From positions 186,001 through 250,000 of the forward strand of contig DASQMC010000026.1 in NCBI GenBank assembly GCA_035645695.1: 64,000 nucleotides of DNA. The letters are read 5' to 3'. Positions within the stretch are counted from its first letter, which is position 1, and each line of letters begins with the position of its first letter. The DNA is from JAIVJZ01 sp035645695 (GTDB lineage Bacteria > Acidobacteriota > Blastocatellia > Pyrinomonadales > Pyrinomonadaceae). Shown here one piece after another: positions 8,440 through 16,014 of the stretch. The notes under the pieces were generated by a model, which saw only the letters and a list, made by a program, of their open reading frames with translations, was not told the origin of the DNA and ran no database searches. A program made the translations under genes and the position numbers.

Positions 8440-9246
8440 TTATCCCGGCTCTCCCGGCAGACCTCTCTGCCGCGCCGCCTCGTAGAGTATCACGGCGAGC
8501 GCGACCGCGACGTTGAGGCTTTCGACGGGCGTTCGCATAGGGATGCGTATGCGCCGGGCGGCGGCGCGCGTTTCCGATTCGTCGAGTCCTGCGGCCTCTT
8601 CGCCCATCAGGACGGCGTGCGCGCCCGTCCAGTCGAGCGCGGTATGCGTGTGGGTCGCCGAGAGGTCGGCGCTGACGGTGCTGATGCCGCGCTCGGCGCA
8701 CCACGAGACGACTTCCGAAAAGTCCGCGTTCGTCCACAGGGGCAGGCGGAAACTCGAACCCATCGCCCCGCGCAAAGCTCTCGGAGAAAGCAGATCGGTC
8801 GTGCCGTTTGTCGCCACGACGCCGGTCGCGCCCGCCGCCTCGGCCACGCGCAGCATCGCCCCTGCGTTCGCGGGGTTGTTGATGCGATTGAGGACGACGA
8901 TGAGCGGATTGGAATGCACGGACTTTTCAAACTCCGCACGATCCGTCGCGAAACGGCGAGCCAGTAAGACGACGCCCTGCGGGCTTTTCGTGTCGCCGAG
9001 AGACGCCAGAATTGGCTCGCTGACGGGGGTGAGGCGCGCTTTGAGTTCTCTCAGACTGTCGAGCAGCCGCGCGCCGCGCGCGTCCGCAGCGAACTTCTCC
9101 GTGTAGAACACCTCCCGGCAGTCCAGACGCGCGCGGGCGGCCTCTTCGCACAGGCGTAAGCCTTCGATGAACAGCGAATCCTTCGACGCGCCTTTGCCGA
9201 CGGCGCGCGCGTGCCGGACGAGCGGATTTTGGCGGCTGGTAATCAT
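8440..9246 (-). CDS. TrmH/SpoU-family RNA 2'-O-methyltransferase (RlmB-like)
   Basis: A SPOUT-superfamily RNA ribose methyltransferase of 268 residues. The N-terminal substrate-binding region starts with ITSRQNPLVRHARAV and SLFIEGLRLCEEA, as in RlmB/TrmH proteins. The knotted catalytic domain carries the three usual motifs: LNRINNPANAGAMLRVAEAAG (motif 1), AVLMGEEAAGL (motif 2) and IPMRTPVESLNVAVALAV (motif 3), the last forming the AdoMet pocket. The target is probably a 23S rRNA guanosine, but close relatives modify tRNA. I prefer ATG at 9246; a GTG at 9255 is also possible, and neither has a clear ribosome binding site. It is an isolated minus-strand gene. Confidence 0.9.
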   Translation of the reverse strand: MITSRQNPLVRHARAVGKGASKDSLFIEGLRLCEEAARARLDCREVFYTEKFAADARGARLLDSLRELKARLTPVSEPILASLGDTKSPQGVVLLARRFATDRAEFEKSVHSNPLIVVLNRINNPANAGAMLRVAEAAGATGVVATNGTTDLLSPRALRGAMGSSFRLPLWTNADFSEVVSWCAERGISTVSADLSATHTHTALDWTGAHAVLMGEEAAGLDESETRAAARRIRIPMRTPVESLNVAVALAVILYEAARQRGLPGEPG

Positions 9247-9382
9247 GACACGCACGGCCGGCGGTTTTTCTTTAGTCCCACGGCGCGTTTATGATGAAAC
9301 AATTTCGCCGCGACTTTATGCCTCGCGGTCGGGGCGGGGCAAAGGTTTCCGTGGCGATGGTTGAACGGGAGAGTCATTGTAA

Positions 9383-9745
9383 ATGAAGAGAAGTGTGCTC
9401 GTGGCGGTTGATGACCTGTTTTTCGCCGCGAAGATTCGCGCGGCGGCCGACCATCTCGGCATCGAGGTGTTGTTCCCGCGAAGCCCGGAGGCTTTAGACG
9501 AAGCGGCGAAAGAAGTAGCCCGCGCGCTCGTCATAGTCGATCTGCATTTACAGCGTTACGATCCTTTCGCCGTCGCGCGTCGCTTCAAATCGGACGAGCG
9601 TTTGCGCGAGACGCCGCTCGTGGGCTTTTTCTCTCACGTACAGGTCGAGTTGCAGAGGCGCGCAAGCGACGCCGGTTTCGACCGCGTGCTGCCGCGTTCG
9701 GCCTTCACCAAACGCCTGCCGGAAATTTTGCAGGGACAAATCTAG
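9383..9745 (+). CDS. Degenerate response-regulator receiver-like protein
   Basis: A 120-residue stand-alone protein with the alternating pattern of a CheY-like receiver: SVLVAVDDLFFAAKI (beta 1 with an acidic pair), ALVIVDLHLQRYDPF (beta 3 with a candidate phospho-acceptor Asp), and LVGFFSHVQ (beta 4 with Ser at the Thr/Ser position). The expected lysine at the end of beta 5 appears as Arg (DRVLPRS), so phosphorylation is doubtful. There is no output domain and no histidine kinase nearby. It may be a phosphorylation-independent pseudo-receiver. The gene is followed by a strong terminator. Confidence 0.65.
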   Translation: MKRSVLVAVDDLFFAAKIRAAADHLGIEVLFPRSPEALDEAAKEVARALVIVDLHLQRYDPFAVARRFKSDERLRETPLVGFFSHVQVELQRRASDAGFDRVLPRSAFTKRLPEILQGQI

Positions 9746-9762
9746 CGCGCCGGTAATTACCC

Positions 9763-9836
9763 GGAAGCCCCTGCGCGGGACGAAAAGCATGATGTGTCGA
9801 ACGCTTTCCGCTCCCGGCAGGGGCTTCCCCGTTTTT
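9763..9836 (+). terminator. Intrinsic terminator between convergent genes
   Basis: The arms GGAAGCCCCTG (9763-9773) and CAGGGGCTTCC (9818-9828) pair perfectly, and inner segments (CGAAAAGC with GCTTTCCG) extend the stem. TTTTT at 9832-9836 completes a rho-independent terminator for the receiver-like gene. DAHP synthase ends at 9846 on the other strand, so the same stem could also serve it, though no T-tract is seen in that direction. Confidence 0.8.
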
Positions 9837-9845
9837 ATTCTAACT

Positions 9846-10865
9846 TCAGCCGACCGGCGCGGGCGCGATCACTTCGTGAATCGCGCGCACTTCCGCCACG
9901 AGTTGATCATACTGTTCGAGCGTGAGAGCCTGCGCCCCGTCCGAAAGCGCGCGTTCCGGCTGGTCGTGGACTTCGATGATCAGCCCGTCAGCCCCGGTGG
10001 CGACACCGGCGCGCGCCAGCGGCGTCACCATGTAGTTTTTGCCCGTGCCGTGGGAAGGGTCGATCACGACCGGCAGGTGCGATACGCGGCGGACGGCCGG
10101 GATGGCCGCGAGGTCGAGCGTGTTGCGCGTGTGCTGCGCGAAGGTGCGTATGCCGCGTTCGCAGAGGATGACGTTGTAGTTGCCCTCGGCCATGATGTAT
10201 TCGGCGGCGAGCAGCCATTCGTCGAGCGTGGCGGCAAGGCCGCGCTTGAGCAGCACGGGCAGCGGCGAACGCCCGGCGCGTTTGAGCAGCGAGAAGTTCT
10301 GCATGTTGCGCGCGCCGAGTTGGATCACGTCCGCGTAGCGTTCGACCAGATCGACGCCGTGCTCGTCCAAAGCCTCCGTCACGATCTTCAACCCGTAGGC
10401 TTCGCGCACGTCGGCCAGAATCCTCAAGCCCTCCTCGCCGAGACCCTGAAAGGCATAGGGCGACGTGCGCGGTTTGTACGCGCCGCCGCGAAAGAAGCGC
10501 GCCCCGCTGCGCCTGACCGTTTCGGCAATCGCAAAAGCCTGCGCGCGGCTCTCGATGGCGCACGGCCCCGCGATGAGAGCGAGTTCGTCGCCGCCGATGG
10601 CCGCGTCGCCGACGCGGACGACCGTCTTCTCCGGTTTCAGATCGAGCGAGATCAATTTATACGGCTTGGTGACCCGAATCGCTTCCGCCACGCCGGGCAG
10701 CGCCTCGAAGCGGGTCGCGTCAACCGAGCCTTGATTGCCGGTCACGCCGATGGCCGTGCGGTTCGCGCCCGGCAGCGGGTGCGCCCTGTATCCGAGTTCC
10801 GTCACGACGCTCACTACATAAGCAATCTCTTGCTCCGTCGCGTCGGCTTTCATAACTATCAGCAT
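9846..10865 (-). CDS. aroF: 3-deoxy-7-phosphoheptulonate (DAHP) synthase, type I-beta
   Basis: This enzyme condenses phosphoenolpyruvate and erythrose 4-phosphate, the first step of the shikimate pathway. The 339-residue protein has an N-terminal ferredoxin-like regulatory domain (about 1-70, MLIVMKADATEQEIAYVV) and then the barrel with AGPCAIES, FFRGGAYKPRTSPYAFQGLG, QLGARNMQNF, LLKRGLAATLDEWLLAAEY, NVILCERGIRTF and VIDPSHGTGK. This is the I-beta type found in many bacteria. The ATG at 10865 is supported by GGAG six bases upstream; a TTG further up would include that ribosome binding site and is unlikely. An inverted repeat separates it from argS upstream. Confidence 0.94.
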   Translation of the reverse strand: MLIVMKADATEQEIAYVVSVVTELGYRAHPLPGANRTAIGVTGNQGSVDATRFEALPGVAEAIRVTKPYKLISLDLKPEKTVVRVGDAAIGGDELALIAGPCAIESRAQAFAIAETVRRSGARFFRGGAYKPRTSPYAFQGLGEEGLRILADVREAYGLKIVTEALDEHGVDLVERYADVIQLGARNMQNFSLLKRAGRSPLPVLLKRGLAATLDEWLLAAEYIMAEGNYNVILCERGIRTFAQHTRNTLDLAAIPAVRRVSHLPVVIDPSHGTGKNYMVTPLARAGVATGADGLIIEVHDQPERALSDGAQALTLEQYDQLVAEVRAIHEVIAPAPVG

Positions 10866-10892
10866 ATAAATCTCCAAATAAGACCGCGAAAA

Positions 10893-10960
10893 GTGAATCG
10901 TGAATCGTCAATAGTTTAAACCAGTTCTTCTCTATTCACGATTCGCGATTCGTGATTCAC
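10893..10960. repeat. Inverted repeat of GTGAATCG-type words
   Basis: The left arm (10893-10914, GTGAATCGTGAATCGTCAAT and AG) pairs with the longer right arm (10932-10960, ending GATTCGTGATTCAC). The right arm has one extra word, ATTCGCG/ATTCGTG, so the stem is imperfect. It occupies the gap between argS and the DAHP synthase gene. The hairpin at 15.9 kb uses the same word family. Confidence 0.85.
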
Positions 10961-10967
10961 GGCTTTG

Positions 10968-13097
10968 CTACATTCTTTCCGGGACACTGATGCCGAGCGT
11001 GGCAAGCGCGGCGGTCAGTTGGCGACGAACAATGTCGGCGATATTGATCAGCACTGCGCGTCGCGTTTCATTTTCTTCGGCGATGATGCGGTGGCGGTGA
11101 TAGAAGAGATTGAACGACTTCGCGAGTTGAAAAGTGTACTTCGCCAGATAGGCCGGTTCGGCCTGCGCGGCGGCCTGCGCCGTGACTTCTCCGAGGCGCG
11201 CCGCCTGCGTCAGCAGCGACCAGAGTTCGTCGCCGCCCTCGCCCGCCAAAACTCCTCGCACGCCCGCGGCGGCCGTTTCATCTTCGCTCAGCCCCACGGC
11301 GAAGCTTCGCGCCCGCGTGAGCGTCTCCGCATCGAGCTTGCGAAAGATGGAATTGGCGCGCACGGCGGCATACTGGCAATAAGGGCCGGTCTCGCCCTCG
11401 AAAGAGAGCGCTTCTTTGAAATCGAAGGCGATGAGGGAATTGCGCGTCCACTTCAACAGAAAGTAGCGCAGCGCGCCCGTGGCGATGGTGCGTGCCGTCT
11501 CGAATTTTTCTTCCGGCGAGAGTTCGGCGTGGCGCGTGTCAACTTCCCTGAGGGCGTTCGCTTCCAGACGGTCGATCAGGTCGTCAACCTTCACGCCCAG
11601 CCCCTTGCGCCCGCTCATCTCGATGAATGGACGCGCGCGATCTTCCGCGCTCAATTCGAAACCGAGTTCCTCGGAGGCGGCGGGTGAAAGCGCGACCATC
11701 TCGTAGGAGAGATGGACGCTCGGCTCGCGCGCCAGTCCGGGGACGACGGCCTGCACGCCGCGCTGCACAATGTCCTGCGTGTAGGACTGGCGCGAGTCGA
11801 TGACGTTATAGACGATGCTCCCGCCGCCGAATTTCGGCGGTTGATACGCCACGCGCGCTTCATCGGTCGGCGGCTGGCTCGTCGTCACCCAGACGACGTG
11901 GCCGTCCTCGTATTGTTGAAACGGCTTGTAGTAAAAATCTAGGCCGAGTTGGCCGAGTTTCCAGAGTTGGTAGGCGATGTCTTTGCCCGCGTAGGTAACC
12001 GTTCCGTTCGAGCGGACGATGATCTTGTCCGCATCGTGCTCGTCCGTCCCCGTGTGCGAGGCGGAAGGCATCACCCAGCAACCGGCGCTGCGGCCTTCGG
12101 TTTCGAGGCGGATCGTGCCCGTCTCTTTCAAACGCCCGAAGGCGCTGTCCCAGAACCGCAGGTGGAGTATTTCGGATTCGCGCGGCAGCACGTCGTAACG
12201 AATGCCGAGGCGTCCCATCGTCTTCAAGTGGCACTCTACGATGCGCGTGGCGATGTATTCGGCCAACTCTGCGGTCGGGTTGTCGCCCGCTTCGACGGCG
12301 TGGAGCGTTTCACTCCGCAGCTTCAACAACTCAGGGTCTTCTTTGGCCTCCGCGTCGCCGTGGCGGTAGAAGAGCCCGACCTGCGCGTACAAATCCCAGC
12401 AGTAATAATCGAAAGGCCGCTCCGGTGTCAGCGACTCGTCCAGGCGGCGCACGTCTTCGAGCGTCATTCGCTCGATGTGCATGAAGCCCACAACCACGTC
12501 GGCCACCTGCACGCCCGTGTTGTCTATGTAATTCTGCACCTCTACGGTCGCGCCCGTCGCACGCAGCACGCGCACGAACGTATCGCCGAGCACGCCGTTG
12601 CGCAGATGGCCGATGTGCGCCGCCTTGTTCGGATTGATGTTCGTATGCTCGACGATGACCTTTGACCCTTCGCCCGCGCCTTCGCCCGCCTGCGCATTTG
12701 CGGCCGGAGCATCCGACGATTTGACGAGGTGTTGGAGGCTCTCCGCGCGATCATAAAAAACGTTGAGGTAGCCCGCGCCCGCCACTTCGACGCGCGCCAC
12801 GCCCTCTTCCGCTTCCAGCGCCGCTTTCAACTCTTCTGCAATGGCGCGCGGGTTGGCTCGCTCGCCCTTCTCCTGTTTGAGTCGCTTTGCCACCTCGAAG
12901 GCGACGGGGAAGGCCACGTCGCCGAGTTCCGTGCGCGGCGGTATCTCGCCCTGCACGGGTGGAAACGAAACGAACTTCTCCTCTATCGTGCTGCGCACGC
13001 GCGCGCTCAGACGTTGTTGCAGTTCCAGCAGATTCAATGGTGCGGTTTCCTCTTGTCTCGCGGTCGATGAAAGCGGCGGCGCAAAATCGCACGGCAT
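10968..13097 (-). CDS. argS: Arginyl-tRNA synthetase
   Basis: A class I aminoacyl-tRNA synthetase that charges tRNA-Arg. Visible parts are the ArgRS N-terminal domain (LNLLELQQRLSARV...), the HIGH-type motif in NPNKAAHIGHLRNGVLGDT, the KMSKS counterpart MSGRKGLGVKVDDLID typical of many ArgRS, and a C-terminal DALR anticodon-binding region (YCQYAAVRANSIFRKL...FNLFYHRHRI). At up to 709 residues it is longer than the usual 550-600. The ATG at 13097 gives ~20 unconserved leading residues. A TTG at 13037 has AAGAGGAAA nine bases upstream and starts exactly at the conserved region, so it may be the true start. The catalytic part also has an insertion near TTSQPPTDEARVAYQ. Confidence 0.94.
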   Translation of the reverse strand: MPCDFAPPLSSTARQEETAPLNLLELQQRLSARVRSTIEEKFVSFPPVQGEIPPRTELGDVAFPVAFEVAKRLKQEKGERANPRAIAEELKAALEAEEGVARVEVAGAGYLNVFYDRAESLQHLVKSSDAPAANAQAGEGAGEGSKVIVEHTNINPNKAAHIGHLRNGVLGDTFVRVLRATGATVEVQNYIDNTGVQVADVVVGFMHIERMTLEDVRRLDESLTPERPFDYYCWDLYAQVGLFYRHGDAEAKEDPELLKLRSETLHAVEAGDNPTAELAEYIATRIVECHLKTMGRLGIRYDVLPRESEILHLRFWDSAFGRLKETGTIRLETEGRSAGCWVMPSASHTGTDEHDADKIIVRSNGTVTYAGKDIAYQLWKLGQLGLDFYYKPFQQYEDGHVVWVTTSQPPTDEARVAYQPPKFGGGSIVYNVIDSRQSYTQDIVQRGVQAVVPGLAREPSVHLSYEMVALSPAASEELGFELSAEDRARPFIEMSGRKGLGVKVDDLIDRLEANALREVDTRHAELSPEEKFETARTIATGALRYFLLKWTRNSLIAFDFKEALSFEGETGPYCQYAAVRANSIFRKLDAETLTRARSFAVGLSEDETAAAGVRGVLAGEGGDELWSLLTQAARLGEVTAQAAAQAEPAYLAKYTFQLAKSFNLFYHRHRIIAEENETRRAVLINIADIVRRQLTAALATLGISVPERM

Positions 13098-13180
13098 GGA
13101 TTCACGCGCTGTTCCTAAAAGAGGGAAGTATAGCGCAGCGTTTAGGCGGAGGCTAATCGCGTCGAAATCCGTAGCGCCCC

Positions 13181-13310
13181 CGTTTCAGCTTTCCTCTGTG
13201 CCCGCTCCGTGTCCTCTGTGCCTCTGTGGTGAGTGCCGATGAACAAGCATTCACCACCGCAGACACAGAGAGCACAGAGGGGGCACAGAGAATAAATCAA
13301 ATCAGGTTGC
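13181..13310. repeat. ~125-bp dispersed inverted-repeat element, copy 1 (CACAGAG words)
   Basis: The element reads TTTCAGCTTTCCTCTGTGCC at its left end and ...GGGGGCACAGAGAATAAAT at its right, with arms made of CTCTGTGCC / GGCACAGAG words around a GAACAAGCATTCACC centre. The same element lies at 22078-22203 in the opposite orientation, including matching flanks beyond the palindromic part. It sits between the divergent argS and sirtuin genes. No open reading frame is inside it. Confidence 0.85.
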
Positions 13311-13329
13311 CGCCCCGAAATCTCTTCGC

Positions 13330-13360
13330 TTGACACTTCGTCGGTCGGCTCTGCTACCAT
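13330..13360 (+). promoter_or_regulatory. Weak candidate promoter for the sirtuin-larC-folE run
   Basis: TTGACA at 13330-13335 and TACCAT at 13355-13360 precede the sirtuin ATG at 13376. The 19-base spacing is longer than ideal, so this is only suggestive. It is the first recognisable site upstream of three overlapping genes. Confidence 0.3.
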
Positions 13361-13375
13361 CGCCGCCTGAATTCG

Positions 13376-14125
13376 ATGCCGACACAGATCGAGCCAGCTT
13401 TGCTGACGGAGTTGCGCGGGCGACTGCGAAAAGCGCGCCGCGTGTTCGTGCTGACGGGCGCGGGCGTGTCGGCCGAGAGCGGCCTGCCGACGTTTCGCGG
13501 CGGCGGGCAATCGGCGGTCTGGAAGGGATTGCCTTTCGAAGTGATCTCGTCGGCCGGGATGCTCAAGCGCGATCTGCCCGCCGTCTGGGAGTGGTTCGAT
13601 TACCGGCGCGACAGCTTGCGCAATTTGCAGCCGAATCCCGCGCACCGGACGCTTGCCCTCTGGCAGGATAGATACGAACGCTTTCGCCTCGCGACGCAGA
13701 ATGTCGACGGCCTGCACCACGCCGCAGGCTCGCGCGACGTGCTCGAACTCCACGGCAACATCTGGACGGCGCGTTGCACGGAATGCGAAGCGCGCGCCTC
13801 TCTGCGCGACGAGCACACCTGGCGGGAACGGCCGCCCCTCTGCCCTTCGTGCGGCGCCGCGATGCGTCCCGACGTGGTCTTGTTCGGCGAGATGTTGCCC
13901 GCAGGAGTTTTTGAACAGGCGGCGATGGACGCGGCCTCGTGTGATCTCTGCTTCGTCGTCGGCACCTCGTCGCTCGTCTATCCCGCGATGCGCCTGCCGG
14001 AGATCGCGCATGAAGCGGGCGCGTACACGGTAGAGATCAACCCCGAAGAGACGCCGTTCTCCGCGCTTTGCGACGCGGCGATTGGGGGACGCGCTGGCGA
14101 GGTTTTGCCGAAATTGGATTACTGA
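13376..14125 (+). CDS. cobB: NAD-dependent protein deacylase, Sir2 family
   Basis: A sirtuin of 249 residues that removes acyl groups from lysines using NAD. Motifs: VLTGAGVSAESGLPTFRG (25-42), TQNVDGLHHAAG (107-118), the catalytic histidine in LELHGN (H126), a zinc site with C134, C137 and a later CPSC pair, RPDVVLFGE and VVGTSS. At the site where desuccinylating sirtuins such as SIRT5 have Tyr-x-x-Arg, this protein has Phe-Asp-Tyr-Arg (WFDYRR), so the Arg is kept and the Tyr is Phe; acyl preference is open. Its TGA overlaps the larC ATG (ATGA-type), suggesting coupled translation. Confidence 0.95.
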   Translation: MPTQIEPALLTELRGRLRKARRVFVLTGAGVSAESGLPTFRGGGQSAVWKGLPFEVISSAGMLKRDLPAVWEWFDYRRDSLRNLQPNPAHRTLALWQDRYERFRLATQNVDGLHHAAGSRDVLELHGNIWTARCTECEARASLRDEHTWRERPPLCPSCGAAMRPDVVLFGEMLPAGVFEQAAMDAASCDLCFVVGTSSLVYPAMRLPEIAHEAGAYTVEINPEETPFSALCDAAIGGRAGEVLPKLDY

Positions 14126-15375
14126 TGCGCACACTCTATTTCGATTGTTTCGCCGGGGCGAGCGGCGACATGATTCTCGGCGCGCTCGTCGCCGCCGGGG
14201 CGGACGCGCACGCCCTGCGCGAACAACTCGCGTTGCTCGATGTCGGCGGGTTTGAAATCTCGTTCGAGACTGTTGATCGCTCAGGCATCAGCGCGACGCA
14301 CGCCGTCGTGCGAACGGCCGACGAGCGAAAGCATCGCCACCTGAGCGCGATTCTCAAGATCATCGCCGATTCGCGTCTCGGCGATACGGTCAAAGCGCGC
14401 GCCTCGCGCATCTTCGAGCGTCTCGGCGAGGCCGAAGCGCGCGTTCATAACGTGCCGGTCGAGAAGATTCATTTTCACGAGGTCGGCGCGCTGGACGCCA
14501 TCGTGGATGTCGTCGGGGCGTGCATCGGGTTTGAACTGCTCGGTATCGAACGCTTCGTCTCGTCGCCGCTGCACGTCGGGAGCGGGACGGTCGAGATGGC
14601 GCATGGGCGTTTCCCAGTGCCGCCGCCCGCCGTCGTCGAACTGCTGCGCGACGCGCCCGTCTACGCCACGGATATCAAGGGCGAACTCGTCACGCCGACC
14701 GGCGCGGCAATCATCTCGACCGTCTGCGCGCAGTTCGGTTCGCTCCCCGCGATGCGCGTCGCCGGGTCGGGCTACGGCGCGGGCACGCGACAGTACAAAA
14801 ATTTCCCGAACGTGTTGCGCGTCATAATCGGCGAGACCGAAGAGGCAGGAGCGACGAGCGAAAAACTTTTCATGCCGGGTGAGAAACTTTTCATGCCGGG
14901 TGAAAAACTTTTTATGATCGAGACGAACCTCGACGACGCATCGCCGCAGATCGTAGGCTACGCGATGGAGCGCGCCTTCGCGCTCGGCGCGCTCGATTGT
15001 TTCCTGACGCCAATTCAGATGAAGAAGAACCGGCCGGGCGTCGTCATTTCAATCTTGTGTCGCGCGGCGGAGCGCGAGGCTTTGACGAAGTTGCTGTTTG
15101 ACGAGACGACGACGCTCGGCGTGCGTACTTATGAAGTCGAGCGTCGCGCGCTGGAGCGCGAGTTCCTGAGCGTGGAGACAGTGTTCGGCGCGATCAATGT
15201 TAAGGTTGCACGACGCGGCGACGGAAGCCTCGTCAATGTCGCGCCGGAGTATGAAGATTGCCGGGCGGCGGCCACAGGCGCGGGCGTGCCCCTGCATGTG
15301 GTGGAAACGGCGGCGCGGGCGGCCGCTCACGCGGCGATGGCTGAGAATGGAAAAGATGAAATCGAAAGAAGTTGA
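14125..15375 (+). CDS. larC: Nickel-pincer cofactor biosynthesis protein LarC
   Basis: LarC is the CTP-dependent nickel insertase that completes the pincer nucleotide cofactor of lactate racemase and other LarA homologues. The 416-residue protein starts MRTLYFDCFAGASGDMILGA and contains KIHFHEVGALDAIVDVVGA (metal-ligand histidines) and a C-terminal LarC2 part beginning IETNLDDASPQIVGYAMERA. In Lactobacillus plantarum the two parts are reported to be joined by programmed frameshifting; here they are one continuous frame, joined by a tandem heptapeptide repeat. No larA, larB or larE lies in the window, so the rest of the pathway would have to be elsewhere. Start: ATG overlapping the sirtuin stop. 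Confidence 0.92.
   Translation: MRTLYFDCFAGASGDMILGALVAAGADAHALREQLALLDVGGFEISFETVDRSGISATHAVVRTADERKHRHLSAILKIIADSRLGDTVKARASRIFERLGEAEARVHNVPVEKIHFHEVGALDAIVDVVGACIGFELLGIERFVSSPLHVGSGTVEMAHGRFPVPPPAVVELLRDAPVYATDIKGELVTPTGAAIISTVCAQFGSLPAMRVAGSGYGAGTRQYKNFPNVLRVIIGETEEAGATSEKLFMPGEKLFMPGEKLFMIETNLDDASPQIVGYAMERAFALGALDCFLTPIQMKKNRPGVVISILCRAAEREALTKLLFDETTTLGVRTYEVERRALEREFLSVETVFGAINVKVARRGDGSLVNVAPEYEDCRAAATGAGVPLHVVETAARAAAHAAMAENGKDEIERS
14860..14921 (+). repeat. In-frame 21-base tandem repeat inside larC
   Basis: Two 21-base units (14860-14880 and 14881-14901) differ at only one position, and a partial third unit follows. Each encodes Glu-Lys-Leu-Phe-Met-Pro-Gly, and the third begins Glu-Lys-Leu-Phe-Met-Ile. 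They lie at about residues 246-265, the junction between the LarC1 and LarC2 parts. Confidence 0.9.
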
Positions 15376-15937
15376 TCTGGAGAAGATCGCCGCAGGCGTC
15401 AGGCTCATACTCGAAGGCATCGGCGAAGACCCCGAGCGCGCGGGCTTGCGACGCACACCGCAGCGCGTCGCGGAGATGTACGCGGAACTCACCGCCGGGA
15501 TGCGCGAAGACCCGCACGCGCACGTCGAGCCGCTGCCGGGCGACACGCACGACGAACTCGTCATCGTCAAAGACATCCACATCGCCTCGATCTGCGAGCA
15601 TCATCTCGCGCCATTTGTCGGCCGTTGCCACATCGCCTACATTCCGAAAGGCGGGCGCATCCTCGGCCTCTCGAAGCTGGCGCGTCTGTCCGACACGTTC
15701 GCGCACCGCTTGCAGGTGCAGGAGCGTCTCACCTCCGACATCGCCGACACGATCTTCGACGGTCTGAAACCGCTCGGCGTGATGGTCGTCATCGAAGCCG
15801 AACACACTTGTATGACGCTGCGCGGCGTCAAGAAACCCGGCGCGCTCACGATCACTTCGGCCATCCGCGGCGCGTTTCGCAAAGACCCGCGCACGCGCGC
15901 CGAAGCCATGTCTCTGATACAGGGACACAGATCGTAA
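15347..15937 (+). CDS. folE: GTP cyclohydrolase I
   Basis: This enzyme converts GTP to 7,8-dihydroneopterin triphosphate, the entry to folate and pterin synthesis and to queuosine. The 196-residue protein has the classic signatures: ERAGLRRTPQRVAEMY, DIHIASICEHHLAPFVG with zinc ligands Cys and His, SKLARLSDTFAHRLQVQE, and the second zinc Cys in HTCMTLRGVKKPG. It is the active zinc-type FolE (type IA). The start overlaps the end of larC; ATG at 15347 or ATG at 15356 are both possible, the latter having GGAAAAG just upstream. An inverted repeat immediately follows the stop codon. Confidence 0.95.
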   Translation: MEKMKSKEVDLEKIAAGVRLILEGIGEDPERAGLRRTPQRVAEMYAELTAGMREDPHAHVEPLPGDTHDELVIVKDIHIASICEHHLAPFVGRCHIAYIPKGGRILGLSKLARLSDTFAHRLQVQERLTSDIADTIFDGLKPLGVMVVIEAEHTCMTLRGVKKPGALTITSAIRGAFRKDPRTRAEAMSLIQGHRS

Positions 15938-16010
15938 ATAGTGAATCGTAAATCGTGAATAGTCGAGAAGTGGATTTTGTCTATTCACGATTTACGATTT
16001 ACGATTCACT
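15934..16010. repeat. Inverted repeat of GTAAATC/GTGAATC words with unequal arms
   Basis: The left arm holds AGTGAATCGTAAATCGTGAA followed by TAG (to 15962). The right arm, from CTATTCACGATTTACG at 15981 to CACT at 16010, matches its reverse complement except for one additional 7-base word TTTACGA. The element begins at the folE stop and ends five bases before the metG ATG at 16015, so the metG ribosome-binding region is part of, or directly beside, the hairpin. Confidence 0.87.
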
Positions 16011-16014
16011 CCTT

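Noticed and set aside
15955..16014. N-terminal extension of MetRS
   Set aside because: It would be encoded by the inverted repeat; the conserved start MKTFYVSTPIYYAN matches ATG 16015.
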